64,000 nucleotides of DNA, from the NCBI GenBank assembly GCA_019112635.1, contig DXIX01000012.1, positions 1-64,000 of the forward strand. The letters are read 5' to 3'. The notes beneath the pieces were generated by a model. The model was not told the origin of the DNA. It saw nothing but the letters and a program-made list of their open reading frames with translations, and made no database searches. A program made the translations under genes and the position numbers. Positions 17,075 through 28,576 of this stretch are shown piece by piece. This stretch comes from Candidatus Blautia intestinigallinarum. GTDB lineage: Bacteria > Bacillota > Clostridia > Lachnospirales > Lachnospiraceae. Positions within the stretch are counted from its first letter, which is position 1; each line of letters starts with the position of its first letter.

Positions 17075-18181
17075 ATGAGAAAAAGAATTGCGGCTGTGTG
17101 TTTGGCGGCTGTGATGGCTCTGACATATACGGGCTGTTCTCAGTCTGTCTCAGGGGAGACACATGAGGTGGTGTCGGAAGCTGTTCAGGAAGAGACAAAA
17201 GTGGGAGACGCGCAGGTGACAAATGTGCCTGAAAATACGGAAGAGACGGAGGCACCGAAGCTGGATCTGTCTATTCCGGTGGAAAAAGGAAGCAGGATTG
17301 CGGTTGTCGCAAAATCACTGAAAGGTGATTATTGGAAGAGAATCCGGGAAGGTATGCGTGACGCGGTGGATCAGATGAATGAGGCATATGGATATGAAGG
17401 GTCTGACCGGGTGACTTTGACGTTTGAAGGACCGGATAACGAGGCGGATGCGTCCGACCAGATCAACATTATCGATGCAGTTCTCGCAGAGAACCCGACT
17501 GTGTTGTGTCTTTCCGCTGTGGACGCGGATTCCTGTGCGGCACAGGTACAGACGGCCCATGAAAATGGCATACCGGTGATTATCTTTGACTCTGGGCTGA
17601 ATGATTCTAATGTGGACGGCGTGGTTGGCTCTGACAATACACAGATTGGCAAGACTGCGGCGGCGAAGATGGCGGAAGCATTGAATGATGAGGGCAAGGT
17701 TGCGGTTGTGGCACACAGTGAGATCGGAAAGTCCTCCCAGGAGCGTATTGATGGCTTTCAGAACAGTATGCAGAATATGCCAGGTATAGAAGTTCTGGAT
17801 CCTGTCTATGATAACAGCAATGAGGATTTGGCCGATCAGGTGGATCAGATTCTGGACAGCAACGAGGATTTGTCGGGAATTTTCTGTACCAACGGTGACG
17901 TTGTGGATACGGTGCTGGACTGTGTGAAAGCAGCCGGCAGAGAGAATCTTAAGATTGTGGGTGTGGATGGCACTTCCGGACAGCAGGAAGCAGTAGGTGA
18001 AGGATGGGAACTTGGATTTGTAGCCCAGAATCCTCATGAGATTGGATATCAGGCGGTACTGCAGGCTTTGTGTGCTGCTTTCGGAGATGAGAAAGAAGAT
18101 AATAACGAAAAATCAATTGAGGTTCAGTGGATTGACAGTGAGAATCTTTCAGATTTTGAAGGAACAGGATATCTGATGTAG
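17075..18181 (+). CDS. sugar-type ABC substrate-binding lipoprotein (Peripla_BP_4)
   Basis: 368 residues. The signal sequence MRKRIAAVCLAAVMALTYTG ends at a lipobox Cys (LTYTGC), so the protein is anchored outside the membrane. An acidic linker of about 45 residues precedes two Rossmann-like lobes of the ribose/galactose-binding type (GSRIAVVAKSLKGDYWKRI; VLCLSAVDADSC; IPVIIFDSGL; GKVAVVAHS; IVGVDGT). No permease or ATPase gene lies near, so it either serves a distant transporter or acts as a sensor partner. TGGAGGGAG precedes ATG and TATAAT lies near 17000. Confidence 0.88.
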   Translation: MRKRIAAVCLAAVMALTYTGCSQSVSGETHEVVSEAVQEETKVGDAQVTNVPENTEETEAPKLDLSIPVEKGSRIAVVAKSLKGDYWKRIREGMRDAVDQMNEAYGYEGSDRVTLTFEGPDNEADASDQINIIDAVLAENPTVLCLSAVDADSCAAQVQTAHENGIPVIIFDSGLNDSNVDGVVGSDNTQIGKTAAAKMAEALNDEGKVAVVAHSEIGKSSQERIDGFQNSMQNMPGIEVLDPVYDNSNEDLADQVDQILDSNEDLSGIFCTNGDVVDTVLDCVKAAGRENLKIVGVDGTSGQQEAVGEGWELGFVAQNPHEIGYQAVLQALCAAFGDEKEDNNEKSIEVQWIDSENLSDFEGTGYLM

Positions 18182-18256
18182 AAGGTATCTCAATGACAAA
18201 AGATAAAAATTTACCGGAAAGTTGTTAAAAAAATGACTTACTGGAGATAAAATATA

Positions 18257-18302
18257 AAAATGCAGGAAAACGTGTGATTATCAACATTTTCCTGCATTTT
18301 TG
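18257..18302 (+). terminator. intrinsic terminator after binding lipoprotein
   Basis: AAAATGCAGGAAAA (18257-18270) pairs fully with TTTTCCTGCATTTT (18287-18300). Confidence 0.85.
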
Positions 18303-18410
18303 TGTTATAAGTGCTGAAAAATGCGAGAAAAACAGAGAAGAGAGTATTGTTAAAATATATAAAAAATTTTGCGGAACCGAGTAAAATATGGAAAAAATGC
18401 CGGGAAAACA

Positions 18411-18439
18411 TTGCGTTATCGTGAAATTTATGATAATAT
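18411..18439 (+). promoter_or_regulatory. putative promoter of V-ATPase operon
   Basis: TTGCGT (18411-18416), 17 bp, TAATAT (18434-18439), about 30 bases before the first start codon. Confidence 0.55.
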
Positions 18440-18469
18440 TTTATCTATATGGATAAAGGTGGTGATCAG

Positions 18470-18778
18470 ATGATTCAGGAAACTATTAATGTTGTAAAAG
18501 AGACGGAGGAGAAAGCGGATAAAATTGTAAAAGAGGCACAGCAGAAAGCAGAATCTTTGCTGGCTGAGGCGCGGGAGGACGCGAAGCTTCTGAAAGAAGA
18601 ACAGCTGAAGAAATCCCGTGAGGAAGCAGAGCAGAAGATGGAGGCTGCAAGAAAGGAAGTCAGAGCAGCTACTGAGGAAACGGAAAAGAAACTTCAAAAA
18701 GAGATTACTGCGTTGAAAGAAAATGCGGCGTCAAAGGAAAAACAGGCCATCGAGGCTGTGCTGGCAAATTTGTACTAG
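18470..18778 (+). CDS. ntpH: V-type ATPase subunit G/H (peripheral stalk)
   Basis: 102 residues, almost wholly coiled coil (alternating Glu/Lys/Ala heptads from ETEEKADKIVKEAQQKAE onward). This is typical of the G/H subunit that pairs with subunit E in the peripheral stalk. The assignment rests on the coiled coil and on its position as first gene of the V-ATPase operon. ATG at 18470 follows AAGGTGG; an in-frame ATG at 18449 lacks a ribosome site. A gap of 124 bases with a CATAACCA/TGGTTATG hairpin separates it from subunit I, which may set the ratio of the two products. Confidence 0.78.
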   Translation: MIQETINVVKETEEKADKIVKEAQQKAESLLAEAREDAKLLKEEQLKKSREEAEQKMEAARKEVRAATEETEKKLQKEITALKENAASKEKQAIEAVLANLY

Positions 18779-18902
18779 CCGGCATTCAACAAAGACAACT
18801 ATGAGGGCGGAAAGCCTGATCTATATCATAACCAGAGAAGGGTAAAAGACATTGGTTATGGGGGTAGTTGTGAGTAACATTATGTAAAGGAGGTATGTAG
18901 GT

Positions 18903-21394
<2,492 letters not shown>

Positions 21395-21439
21395 AAACGG
21401 CGGCAGAGTGACAAAAAATAGAAAGAAGGAGTGCGGAGA

Positions 21440-22033
21440 ATGACTGGATTAGATAAGATGATTAACCAGATTCTGGATGAGGCGAATAGTTCCGCCAGTC
21501 AGATCCTGGAAGATGCCAGAGCTTCCGCAGAGAAGATCATGAGTGAAGCGCGGGAGGCAGCGAACAGCCTGCAGAAGGACTGGGAGAAGAAATCCGATGC
21601 AGATGTTCAGAATTATAAAGAGAGAGTTGCCTCTTCCGTGGATTTGAAGAGAAGAACTTCGATTTTGGAGGCAAAACAGGAGATTATTTCCTCCATTGTG
21701 GAGAAGGCATACACAGCGTTCACACAGAAATCAGGAGAAGAATATTTCCAGGTGATCCGGGAAATGCTGAAAAAGTTTGTGCTTCCGCAGGATGGAGAAA
21801 TCTTTTTTTCCAAGAAAGATCTCGATCAGATGCCTGGGGGATTTGAAAAAGAGATTCAGGAGATCGCAGCTTCCGCTGGCGGTTCACTGAAATTATCCCG
21901 GGAACCGAAAAATCTGGACGGCGGTTTTGTTCTGGTGTACGGCGGGGTGGAAGAGAACTGTTCTTTCAAGGCGCTGTTCGCATCCAGAAAGGATGAATTA
22001 CAAGATCAGGTACAAAAAGTATTATTTTCATAA
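21440..22033 (+). CDS. ntpE: V-type ATPase subunit E (peripheral stalk)
   Basis: 197 residues. The N-terminal half is a long Ala/Glu/Lys-rich helix (SASQILEDARASAEKIMSEA) for the stalk coiled coil with G/H. The C-terminal half is a globular head that binds the A3B3 cap (LDGGFVLVYGGVEENCSFKAL). ATG at 21440 is chosen over GTG 21431 because AGAAGGA ends immediately before the GTG. Fourth gene of the operon. Confidence 0.9.
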   Translation: MTGLDKMINQILDEANSSASQILEDARASAEKIMSEAREAANSLQKDWEKKSDADVQNYKERVASSVDLKRRTSILEAKQEIISSIVEKAYTAFTQKSGEEYFQVIREMLKKFVLPQDGEIFFSKKDLDQMPGGFEKEIQEIAASAGGSLKLSREPKNLDGGFVLVYGGVEENCSFKALFASRKDELQDQVQKVLFS

Positions 22034-22066
22034 AAGCGCAGATCCGCGAGAAGGAGGTATACACCT

Positions 22067-23038
22067 ATGTATGACGAACAATACACCTACGCGGTAGCGC
22101 GAATTCGTGCAAAGGAGACGTCACTCTTTTCCCAGGCTACCATCGATCAGCTGATGGCCTGCAAGGATGAGAAGCAGTGTCTGCAGTTTCTGGTGGACAA
22201 AGGCTGGGGAGATATGGACACTCCTGTGAATGCAGAAGCAATTTTGACCCGTGAACGGGAAAAAACCTGGGAACTGATGAGAGAATTGGCGGATGACATG
22301 TCAGTGTTTGACGTGCTTACCTACTCGAATCTGTTCCACAATCTGAAGGCGGCAATCAAGGCAGTGGCTACAGGGGAGAAACATCCGAATGTCTTCTTTC
22401 GTGACTGTGCCATCAGCGGCGAGGAGATGATGGAGATTATCTCTGAGAAAAATTTCTCCAGGCTGCCGGAAAGCATGGTTCAGGTGGCCCAGGAGGCCTA
22501 TGAGACGTTTCTGCATACCGGAGACGGTCAGCTGTGTGACATTATGGTGGACAAGGCAGCGTTGGATGCGATCTATGATGCCGGTAAAAAGGCAAAGGAT
22601 GATATTATCCGTGATTACGCAGAGTCCACTGTGGCAGTTGCTGACATCAAGATTGCAGTGCGTTCACAAAAAACCGCGAAATCAATGGAATTTATGAAAA
22701 GGGCAATGGCAGAATGCGATTCCCTGAATGTGGATCAGTTGTCCCGTGCAGCGCTTAGCGGTATGGACGCCATTCAGGAATATCTGAGCGGCACTGTATA
22801 CGCGGAGGGAGCACAGGCACTGGCAGAATCTGCATCTGCTTTTGAGAGATGGTGTGACAATCGGATTATTCAGACGATTCATCCCCAGCTCTACAATCCT
22901 TTTACAATCGGTCCCCTGGTGGCTTATGTGCTTGCCCGGGAGAACGAGATTAAGACAGTACGGATTATTCTGACTGGCAAGGCCAATCAATTATCGGATG
23001 AATTTATCCGGGAAAGGGTAAGGGAGATGTATGTATAA
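22067..23038 (+). CDS. ntpC: V-type ATPase subunit C (d subunit, rotor socket)
   Basis: 323 residues, all-helical, the funnel linking the central stalk to the K ring. The start MYDEQYTYAVARIRAKE and the end NPFTIGPLVAYVLARENEIK (about 285-304) with following TVRIILTGK are conserved in the family. GAAGGAGGT precedes ATG. Its 3' end overlaps the start of subunit F by 8 bases. Confidence 0.93.
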   Translation: MYDEQYTYAVARIRAKETSLFSQATIDQLMACKDEKQCLQFLVDKGWGDMDTPVNAEAILTREREKTWELMRELADDMSVFDVLTYSNLFHNLKAAIKAVATGEKHPNVFFRDCAISGEEMMEIISEKNFSRLPESMVQVAQEAYETFLHTGDGQLCDIMVDKAALDAIYDAGKKAKDDIIRDYAESTVAVADIKIAVRSQKTAKSMEFMKRAMAECDSLNVDQLSRAALSGMDAIQEYLSGTVYAEGAQALAESASAFERWCDNRIIQTIHPQLYNPFTIGPLVAYVLARENEIKTVRIILTGKANQLSDEFIRERVREMYV

Positions 23039-23354
23039 GATTGCAGTAATCGGCGAGTATGACAGCATTTATGGATTCGCTGCGCTGGGTCTGGATACGT
23101 TTCCAGTATCTGATCCGGAGGAGGCAAAGACGAAGCTGCAGGAGCTGGCAGAAGGCTCTTATGCGGTGATTTACATCACAGAAGCCCTGGCGGCTCTGTT
23201 GAAGAAGGAGATAGAGAAATATCGGGAGATGCTTCTCCCGGCAATTATTCAGATTCCGGGTGTGTCAGGAAACACCGGTGCCGGTGTGGCCGGAGTCAAG
23301 AAGTCGGTGGAGCAGGCAGTTGGCTCGGATATTCTCTTTGGACAGGAAAATTAG
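23031..23354 (+). CDS. ntpG: V-type ATPase subunit F (central stalk)
   Basis: 107 residues, a small alpha/beta subunit of the central stalk with subunit D. KIAVIGEYDSIYGFAALGLD at the start and VIQ-like IIQIPGVSG towards the end fit the family. The start lies inside the end of subunit C, suggesting coupled translation. Confidence 0.9.
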   Translation: MYKIAVIGEYDSIYGFAALGLDTFPVSDPEEAKTKLQELAEGSYAVIYITEALAALLKKEIEKYREMLLPAIIQIPGVSGNTGAGVAGVKKSVEQAVGSDILFGQEN

Positions 23355-23375
23355 GAAAGTGGGTGATTTGTTCAA

Positions 23376-25145
23376 ATGAGCAAAGGAACGATAAAAAAGG
23401 TGGCCGGTCCCCTGGTTATCGCTGAGGGCATGAGAGATGCCAATATGTACGATGTGGTCCGTGTAAGTAATCAGCGATTAATCGGAGAGATCATCGAGAT
23501 GCACGGTGATCAGGCTTCCATCCAGGTATATGAGGAGACCTCAGGCCTGGGTCCGGGAGAGCCGGTAGAATCCATGGAAGTGCCGCTGTCTGTGGAACTG
23601 GGACCTGGACTGATCTCCAGTATCTACGACGGAATTCAGCGTCCTTTGGACGATATTATGAAAGTGACAGGAAGCAACAGTCTGAAACGAGGCGTCGAGG
23701 TTGCGTCCCTGAAACGTGATAAAAAATGGAATTTTGTTCCGGTTGCAAAACCGGGAGATGAGGTGTCTGGCGGAGATGTGCTGGGAACAGTTCAGGAGAC
23801 CGTTCTGGTACAGCAAAAGATCATGGTGCCTCCGAATATGAAAGGTAAAGTCAAAGATATCAAGGCTGGAGAGTTCACCGTTGACGAGGTGGTTGTAGTA
23901 CTTGAGACAGAGGATGGGGACAAAGAGCTGACGATGGTTCAGAAATGGCCTGTGCGTGTAGGACGTCCTTATCAGAAGAAACTGGCTCCGAAGATTCCGC
24001 TTGTGACCGGCCAGCGTGTTATCGACACCATGTTCCCCATTGCCAAAGGCGGTGTGGCAGCCGTTCCGGGACCGTTCGGAAGCGGCAAAACAGTGATTCA
24101 GCACCAGCTGGCAAAATGGGCGGAGGCAGATATCGTGGTTTATATCGGCTGCGGCGAGCGTGGAAATGAGATGACCGACGTATTGAATGAGTTCCCGGAA
24201 CTGAAAGACCCGAAGACCGGACAGCCTTTGATGGAGCGTACCGTTTTGATTGCCAACACTTCGGATATGCCTGTGGCAGCCCGTGAGGCATCTATCTATA
24301 CAGGAATTACCATTGCAGAGTATTTCCGTGATATGGGATATTCTGTGGCATTGATGGCAGACTCCACATCCCGTTGGGCAGAGGCACTTCGAGAGATGTC
24401 AGGACGTCTGGAGGAGATGCCCGGTGAGGAAGGTTACCCGGCATATCTGGGAAGCCGTCTGGCTCAGTTCTACGAGAGAGCCGGACATGTGATCTGTCTG
24501 GGAAGCGACAACCGGGAAGGTGCTCTGACTGCGATTGGTGCCGTGTCTCCGCCTGGCGGTGATACCTCCGAGCCGGTATCTCAGGCAACCTTGCGTATTG
24601 TAAAAGTGTTCTGGGGACTGGATTCCGCTCTGGCATACAAACGTCATTTCCCGGCTATCAACTGGCTGACCAGTTATTCCCTGTATCTGGATGATGTGGG
24701 ACCATGGTTTGACAAGAATGTGTCTGACGACTGGATGAGCCTGAGACAGAAGATGATGACACTGCTTCAGGAAGAGGCTGAGCTGGATGAGATCGTGCAG
24801 ATGGTAGGTATGGATGCACTGTCTCCGGGAGACCGTCTGAAGATGGAGGCGGCAAGATCTATCCGTGAGGACTTCCTGCATCAGAACTCTTTCCATGAGG
24901 TAGATACTTATACCTCTCTGGAAAAACAGCACTATATGATGAAGTTGGTGCTGGCATTCTATGAGGAGGGGGCAGCTGCCCTGAAAGAAGGCGTGCAGAT
25001 CAATGATCTGGTGAAACTGCCTGTCCGTGAGAAAATCGGACGTTATAAATATACACTGGAAGACAACCTTACCGGCGAATATGAAGCAGTAGACAAAGAA
25101 CTGACGGCAGAGATTGCCGGCTTGGTAGGAAAGGAGGACCAGTAA
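23376..25145 (+). CDS. ntpA: V-type ATPase catalytic subunit A
   Basis: 589 residues. ATP hydrolysing subunit with P-loop GPFGSGKT at about 231-238, the A-specific non-homologous region at about 110-190 ([20 protein letters not shown]), the catalytic Glu in GCGERGNEM, and [20 protein letters not shown]. Start after AAGTGGGTGATT. Followed after one base by subunit B. Confidence 0.97.
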   Translation: MSKGTIKKVAGPLVIAEGMRDANMYDVVRVSNQRLIGEIIEMHGDQASIQVYEETSGLGPGEPVESMEVPLSVELGPGLISSIYDGIQRPLDDIMKVTGSNSLKRGVEVASLKRDKKWNFVPVAKPGDEVSGGDVLGTVQETVLVQQKIMVPPNMKGKVKDIKAGEFTVDEVVVVLETEDGDKELTMVQKWPVRVGRPYQKKLAPKIPLVTGQRVIDTMFPIAKGGVAAVPGPFGSGKTVIQHQLAKWAEADIVVYIGCGERGNEMTDVLNEFPELKDPKTGQPLMERTVLIANTSDMPVAAREASIYTGITIAEYFRDMGYSVALMADSTSRWAEALREMSGRLEEMPGEEGYPAYLGSRLAQFYERAGHVICLGSDNREGALTAIGAVSPPGGDTSEPVSQATLRIVKVFWGLDSALAYKRHFPAINWLTSYSLYLDDVGPWFDKNVSDDWMSLRQKMMTLLQEEAELDEIVQMVGMDALSPGDRLKMEAARSIREDFLHQNSFHEVDTYTSLEKQHYMMKLVLAFYEEGAAALKEGVQINDLVKLPVREKIGRYKYTLEDNLTGEYEAVDKELTAEIAGLVGKEDQ

Positions 25146-25146
25146 A

Positions 25147-26517
25147 ATGCCAAAAGAGTATAGAACCATACAGGAAGTTGCAGGTCCTTTGATGCTGGTA
25201 GAGGGCGTAGAGAATGTTACTTACGATGAACTCGGTGAGATCGAGCTGGCCAATGGAGATATCCGCCGCTGCAAGGTGCTTGAGATTGATGGAAGCAATG
25301 CATTGGTTCAGTTGTTCGAGAGTTCTACCGGTATTAACCTGTCAAACAGCAAAGTCCGTTTCCTGGGCCGAAGCATGGAGCTTGGCGTGTCAGAGGATAT
25401 GCTGGGCCGTGTATTTGACGGTCTGGGCCGTCCCATTGATGATGGGCCGGAGATCCTTCCGGATGAGAGAAGAGATGTCAACGGTCTGCCGATGAATCCG
25501 GCGGCCCGTGTATACCCGGAGGAGTTTATTCAGACAGGAATCTCTGCCATTGATGGATTGAACACCCTGGTTCGTGGACAGAAGCTGCCGATCTTCTCAG
25601 CTTCCGGTCTGCCCCACGCGCAGCTGGCAGCACAGATTGCCAGACAGGCAAAAGTACGTGGAACTTCGGAACCTTTCGCCGTAGTATTTGCGGCAATGGG
25701 TATCACATTTGAGGAATCGAACTTCTTCATTGAGAGTTTCCGGGAGAGCGGAGCGATTGACCGTACCGTTTTGTTCATCAACCTGGCCAATGACCCGGCT
25801 GTAGAGCGTATCTCCACACCGAAGATGGCTCTGACTGCTGCGGAGTATCTGGCGTTTGAGAAGAACATGCATGTGCTGGTTATCCTGACAGATATCACCA
25901 ACTATGCAGATGCGCTTCGAGAAGTCTCCGCGGCACGTAAAGAGGTTCCGGGACGCCGTGGATATCCGGGCTACATGTACACAGACCTGGCTACTATCTA
26001 CGAGCGTGCAGGACGTCAGAAAGGCAAGAACGGAAGTATCACCATGATTCCGATTCTGACCATGCCTGAGGATGATAAGACTCACCCGATCCCTGACTTG
26101 ACCGGATACATCACAGAGGGACAGATTATTCTGAGTCGTGATTTGTACCGAAAAGGTATTGCGCCGCCAATCGATGTTCTGCCTTCCCTGTCCCGTCTGA
26201 AAGATAAAGGTATCGGCGAGGGCAAGACCCGTGCAGATCACTCCAATACGATGAACCAGCTGTTTGCTGCATACTCCCGTGGAAAAGACGCCAAAGAGTT
26301 GATGACAATTCTGGGTGAAGCGGCATTGTCTGACATCGATTTGATCTATGCGAAATTTGCGGATGCGTTTGAAGAAGAATATGTATCCCAGGGATACAAT
26401 GCAAACCGTGATATTGAGGAGACACTGGAGATTGGATGGAAATTGCTTTCGATTCTGCCTAGAAGCGAGCTGAAACGTATTGATGAGAAATACCTGGATA
26501 TGTACTATGGCAAATAA
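25147..26517 (+). CDS. ntpB: V-type ATPase regulatory subunit B
   Basis: 456 residues, homologous to A but without a P-loop ([18 protein letters not shown] occupies that place), so it is the non-catalytic nucleotide-site partner. [20 protein letters not shown] (about 239-258) and the end [18 protein letters not shown] are typical. GGAGGACC in the end of ntpA serves as ribosome site. Confidence 0.97.
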   Translation: MPKEYRTIQEVAGPLMLVEGVENVTYDELGEIELANGDIRRCKVLEIDGSNALVQLFESSTGINLSNSKVRFLGRSMELGVSEDMLGRVFDGLGRPIDDGPEILPDERRDVNGLPMNPAARVYPEEFIQTGISAIDGLNTLVRGQKLPIFSASGLPHAQLAAQIARQAKVRGTSEPFAVVFAAMGITFEESNFFIESFRESGAIDRTVLFINLANDPAVERISTPKMALTAAEYLAFEKNMHVLVILTDITNYADALREVSAARKEVPGRRGYPGYMYTDLATIYERAGRQKGKNGSITMIPILTMPEDDKTHPIPDLTGYITEGQIILSRDLYRKGIAPPIDVLPSLSRLKDKGIGEGKTRADHSNTMNQLFAAYSRGKDAKELMTILGEAALSDIDLIYAKFADAFEEEYVSQGYNANRDIEETLEIGWKLLSILPRSELKRIDEKYLDMYYGK

Positions 26518-26577
26518 GTGCGTAGAGGTTTCGTCAAGACAACAGATCTCGTCATAGAAGAAAGAAGGTGAAGGAAT

Positions 26578-27249
26578 TTGGCATCTACCCAGGTGAACCC
26601 GACCCGAATGGAGTTAACCAAACAGAAGAAGAAATTAGTGACAGCAGTGAGGGGACATAAGCTTCTGAAGGATAAACGTGATGAGCTGATGCGTCAATTT
26701 CTGGATCTGGCACGTGAGAATATGGCACTTCGATTGAAAGTGGAAGAGGGGATCCGCTCGGCTAATGTGAACTTTGTCATCGCCAAAGCAGGAATGTCAG
26801 AGGAAACTCTGAATACAGCGCTGATGGCGCCGAAGCAGGAGGTCTATCTGGAGACGGACAAGAAGAATGTCATGAGTGTAAATATTCCCACATTTTCATA
26901 TAAGACCAGGACGGCAGATGCGAATGATATCTATTCCTATGGTTTTGCCTTTACCTCCAGCGATTTGGACGGAGCGGTGAAATCTCTGGCGGATATTCTT
27001 CCGGATATGCTGAAACTGGCAGAGTGTGAGAAAGCCTGTCAGTTGATGTCAGCGGAGATCGAGAAGACCAGACGTCGGGTAAATGCTCTGGAGCATGTGA
27101 TCATCCCCAGGGCACAGGAAAATATCAAATACATTACCATGAAACTGGATGAAAATGAGAGAAGTACACAGATCCGTCTGATGAAAGTGAAAGACATGGT
27201 TCTGGAAGACGCTCACAAATACAGTGAACGTCCGGTTCGGGAAATGTAA
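26578..27249 (+). CDS. ntpD: V-type ATPase subunit D (central rotor shaft)
   Basis: 223 residues. Long N- and C-terminal helices form the antiparallel coiled-coil axle. PTRMELTKQKKKLVTAVRGHKLLKDK at the start of the axle and the C-terminal RRVNALEHVIIPRAQENIKY are family signatures. The start codon is TTG at 26578, preceded by GAAGGTGAAGG. Last gene of the operon, ended by a terminator. Confidence 0.95.
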   Translation: MASTQVNPTRMELTKQKKKLVTAVRGHKLLKDKRDELMRQFLDLARENMALRLKVEEGIRSANVNFVIAKAGMSEETLNTALMAPKQEVYLETDKKNVMSVNIPTFSYKTRTADANDIYSYGFAFTSSDLDGAVKSLADILPDMLKLAECEKACQLMSAEIEKTRRRVNALEHVIIPRAQENIKYITMKLDENERSTQIRLMKVKDMVLEDAHKYSERPVREM

Positions 27250-27266
27250 AATATCAGAAAATTGAG

Positions 27267-27308
27267 AGCTGCTGTGAGTAAAATTCAAACTTACAGCAGC
27301 TTTTGTTT
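27267..27308 (+). terminator. terminator of V-ATPase operon
   Basis: AGCTGCTGTGAGT (27267-27279) pairs with ACTTACAGCAGCT (27289-27301), one G-T pair, followed by TTTGTTTTG. Confidence 0.9.
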
Positions 27309-27423
27309 TGGGTTCTGAGGATGAAAAATTAAGAAATATTTAAGAAAAACTAGTATTTATTACTGAAAAAGGGAAAGAAAAAAAGGTAAAAACGTAGAAA
27401 ATGCAAAAAAAGAAATATAATAA

Positions 27424-27475
27424 TTGACTTTTTTATAGGAGAAAGTTACAATAAAACCATAGGATCGTGCACGAT
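27424..27475 (+). promoter_or_regulatory. ptb-iorAB-buk promoter with palindromic operator
   Basis: TTGACT (27424-27429), 17 bp, TACAAT (27447-27452). Starting 11 bp after the -10 is the perfect 12-bp palindrome ATCGTGCACGAT (27464-27475). The rest of the 330-bp gap before ptb is AT-rich, holds a roughly 180-nt leader and shows no coding frame. Confidence 0.7.
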
Positions 27476-27639
27476 TTGAAAATAAAACAAAAAGAGCAAA
27501 AACTAATGGGGGTTTCCTGAAAATGGATATACAAAATCCGGTTTTTGGGAGAAAGTTCGTGAAAAGAAGCGTAGAAAAAGAGGCTGTAAAGTCTGAAACA
27601 AGGAGTGTTTTCTGAATAATTCGAAGGAGGGCGACCAAA

Positions 27640-28545
27640 ATGGTTATAGAAAACTTTGAACAGCTGCGGGATAAAGTGCAGTCTGCGGGAAAATGCAAGG
27701 TTGTGGTAATTGCGGCACATGATGCGCATACACTGGAAGCTGTCTTGAAGACAAAGGATGAAGGTATTCTGGACTATGTTCTTGTGGGAAAAGAAAAAGA
27801 AATTCTCGAGATCGGAAAATCCCTGGGACATGAAATTGACCCGGCAGATGTGATTGACAGTCCAACAGACGAAGATGCAGTGGAGAAGGGGATCCAGTTA
27901 ATTCGTGAAGGAAAAGCTGATTTTATTCAGAAAGGACTTCTGCAGACTTCCACTCTGTTAAAAGGGGTAGTGGATAAAGAAAAAGGAATCAGAACCGGAA
28001 AGGCAATGTCTCATGTGGCTCTTCTGGATATTCCAACATACCACAAAGTCGTTGGGGTGACGGACGGTGGAATGATGTTATATCCGGATCTGGCAAAGAA
28101 AAAAGACATCGCTAACAATGCGGTTGAAATGTTCCGGGGCTTTGGCTATGAGAGACCGAAGATGGCAGCGCTGTGTGCAGTGGAAGTGCTGAATCCCAAG
28201 ATGCAGGCCACAGTGGATGCGGCTGAACTGCAGAAGATGGCGGATGCAGGAGAGATTCCGAACTGCGATTTTGCAGGTCCGATTTCCATGGACCTGGCAG
28301 TGAGCAAGGAGTCCGCACAGATTAAAGGATTTGACAGTCCGGTGACCGGAGAGGTGGATATTTTCCTGGTTCCCAATATTGATGTTGGAAACATTATGGT
28401 GAAATCTCTGCTGATGTTTGGAAACGCGCGGATGGCCGGCTGTGTAGTGGGAGCGAAGTGTCCGATCGCATTGAACTCCAGAAGTGCAACATTTGAGGAA
28501 AAATATTATTCACTTTTGGCTTGTGCTTGTATGGTGAAGAAGTAA
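27640..28545 (+). CDS. ptb: phosphate butyryltransferase-type phosphate acyltransferase
   Basis: 301 residues, converting acyl-CoA and phosphate to acyl-phosphate and CoA. The PTA/PTB fold is indicated by KADFIQKGLLQTSTLLKGV, VVGVTDGGMMLYPDL, and the C-terminal LVPNIDVGNIMVKSLLMFG near 247-265. GAAGGAGGG precedes ATG. It opens an operon with iorA, iorB and buk, so its natural substrate may be aryl- or branched-chain acyl-CoA rather than butyryl-CoA; no butyryl-CoA pathway genes (thl, crt, bcd) are nearby. Confidence 0.9.
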   Translation: MVIENFEQLRDKVQSAGKCKVVVIAAHDAHTLEAVLKTKDEGILDYVLVGKEKEILEIGKSLGHEIDPADVIDSPTDEDAVEKGIQLIREGKADFIQKGLLQTSTLLKGVVDKEKGIRTGKAMSHVALLDIPTYHKVVGVTDGGMMLYPDLAKKKDIANNAVEMFRGFGYERPKMAALCAVEVLNPKMQATVDAAELQKMADAGEIPNCDFAGPISMDLAVSKESAQIKGFDSPVTGEVDIFLVPNIDVGNIMVKSLLMFGNARMAGCVVGAKCPIALNSRSATFEEKYYSLLACACMVKK

Positions 28546-28576
28546 ACCACAGCGAATGAAGGAGGTAAAGCAGGAA

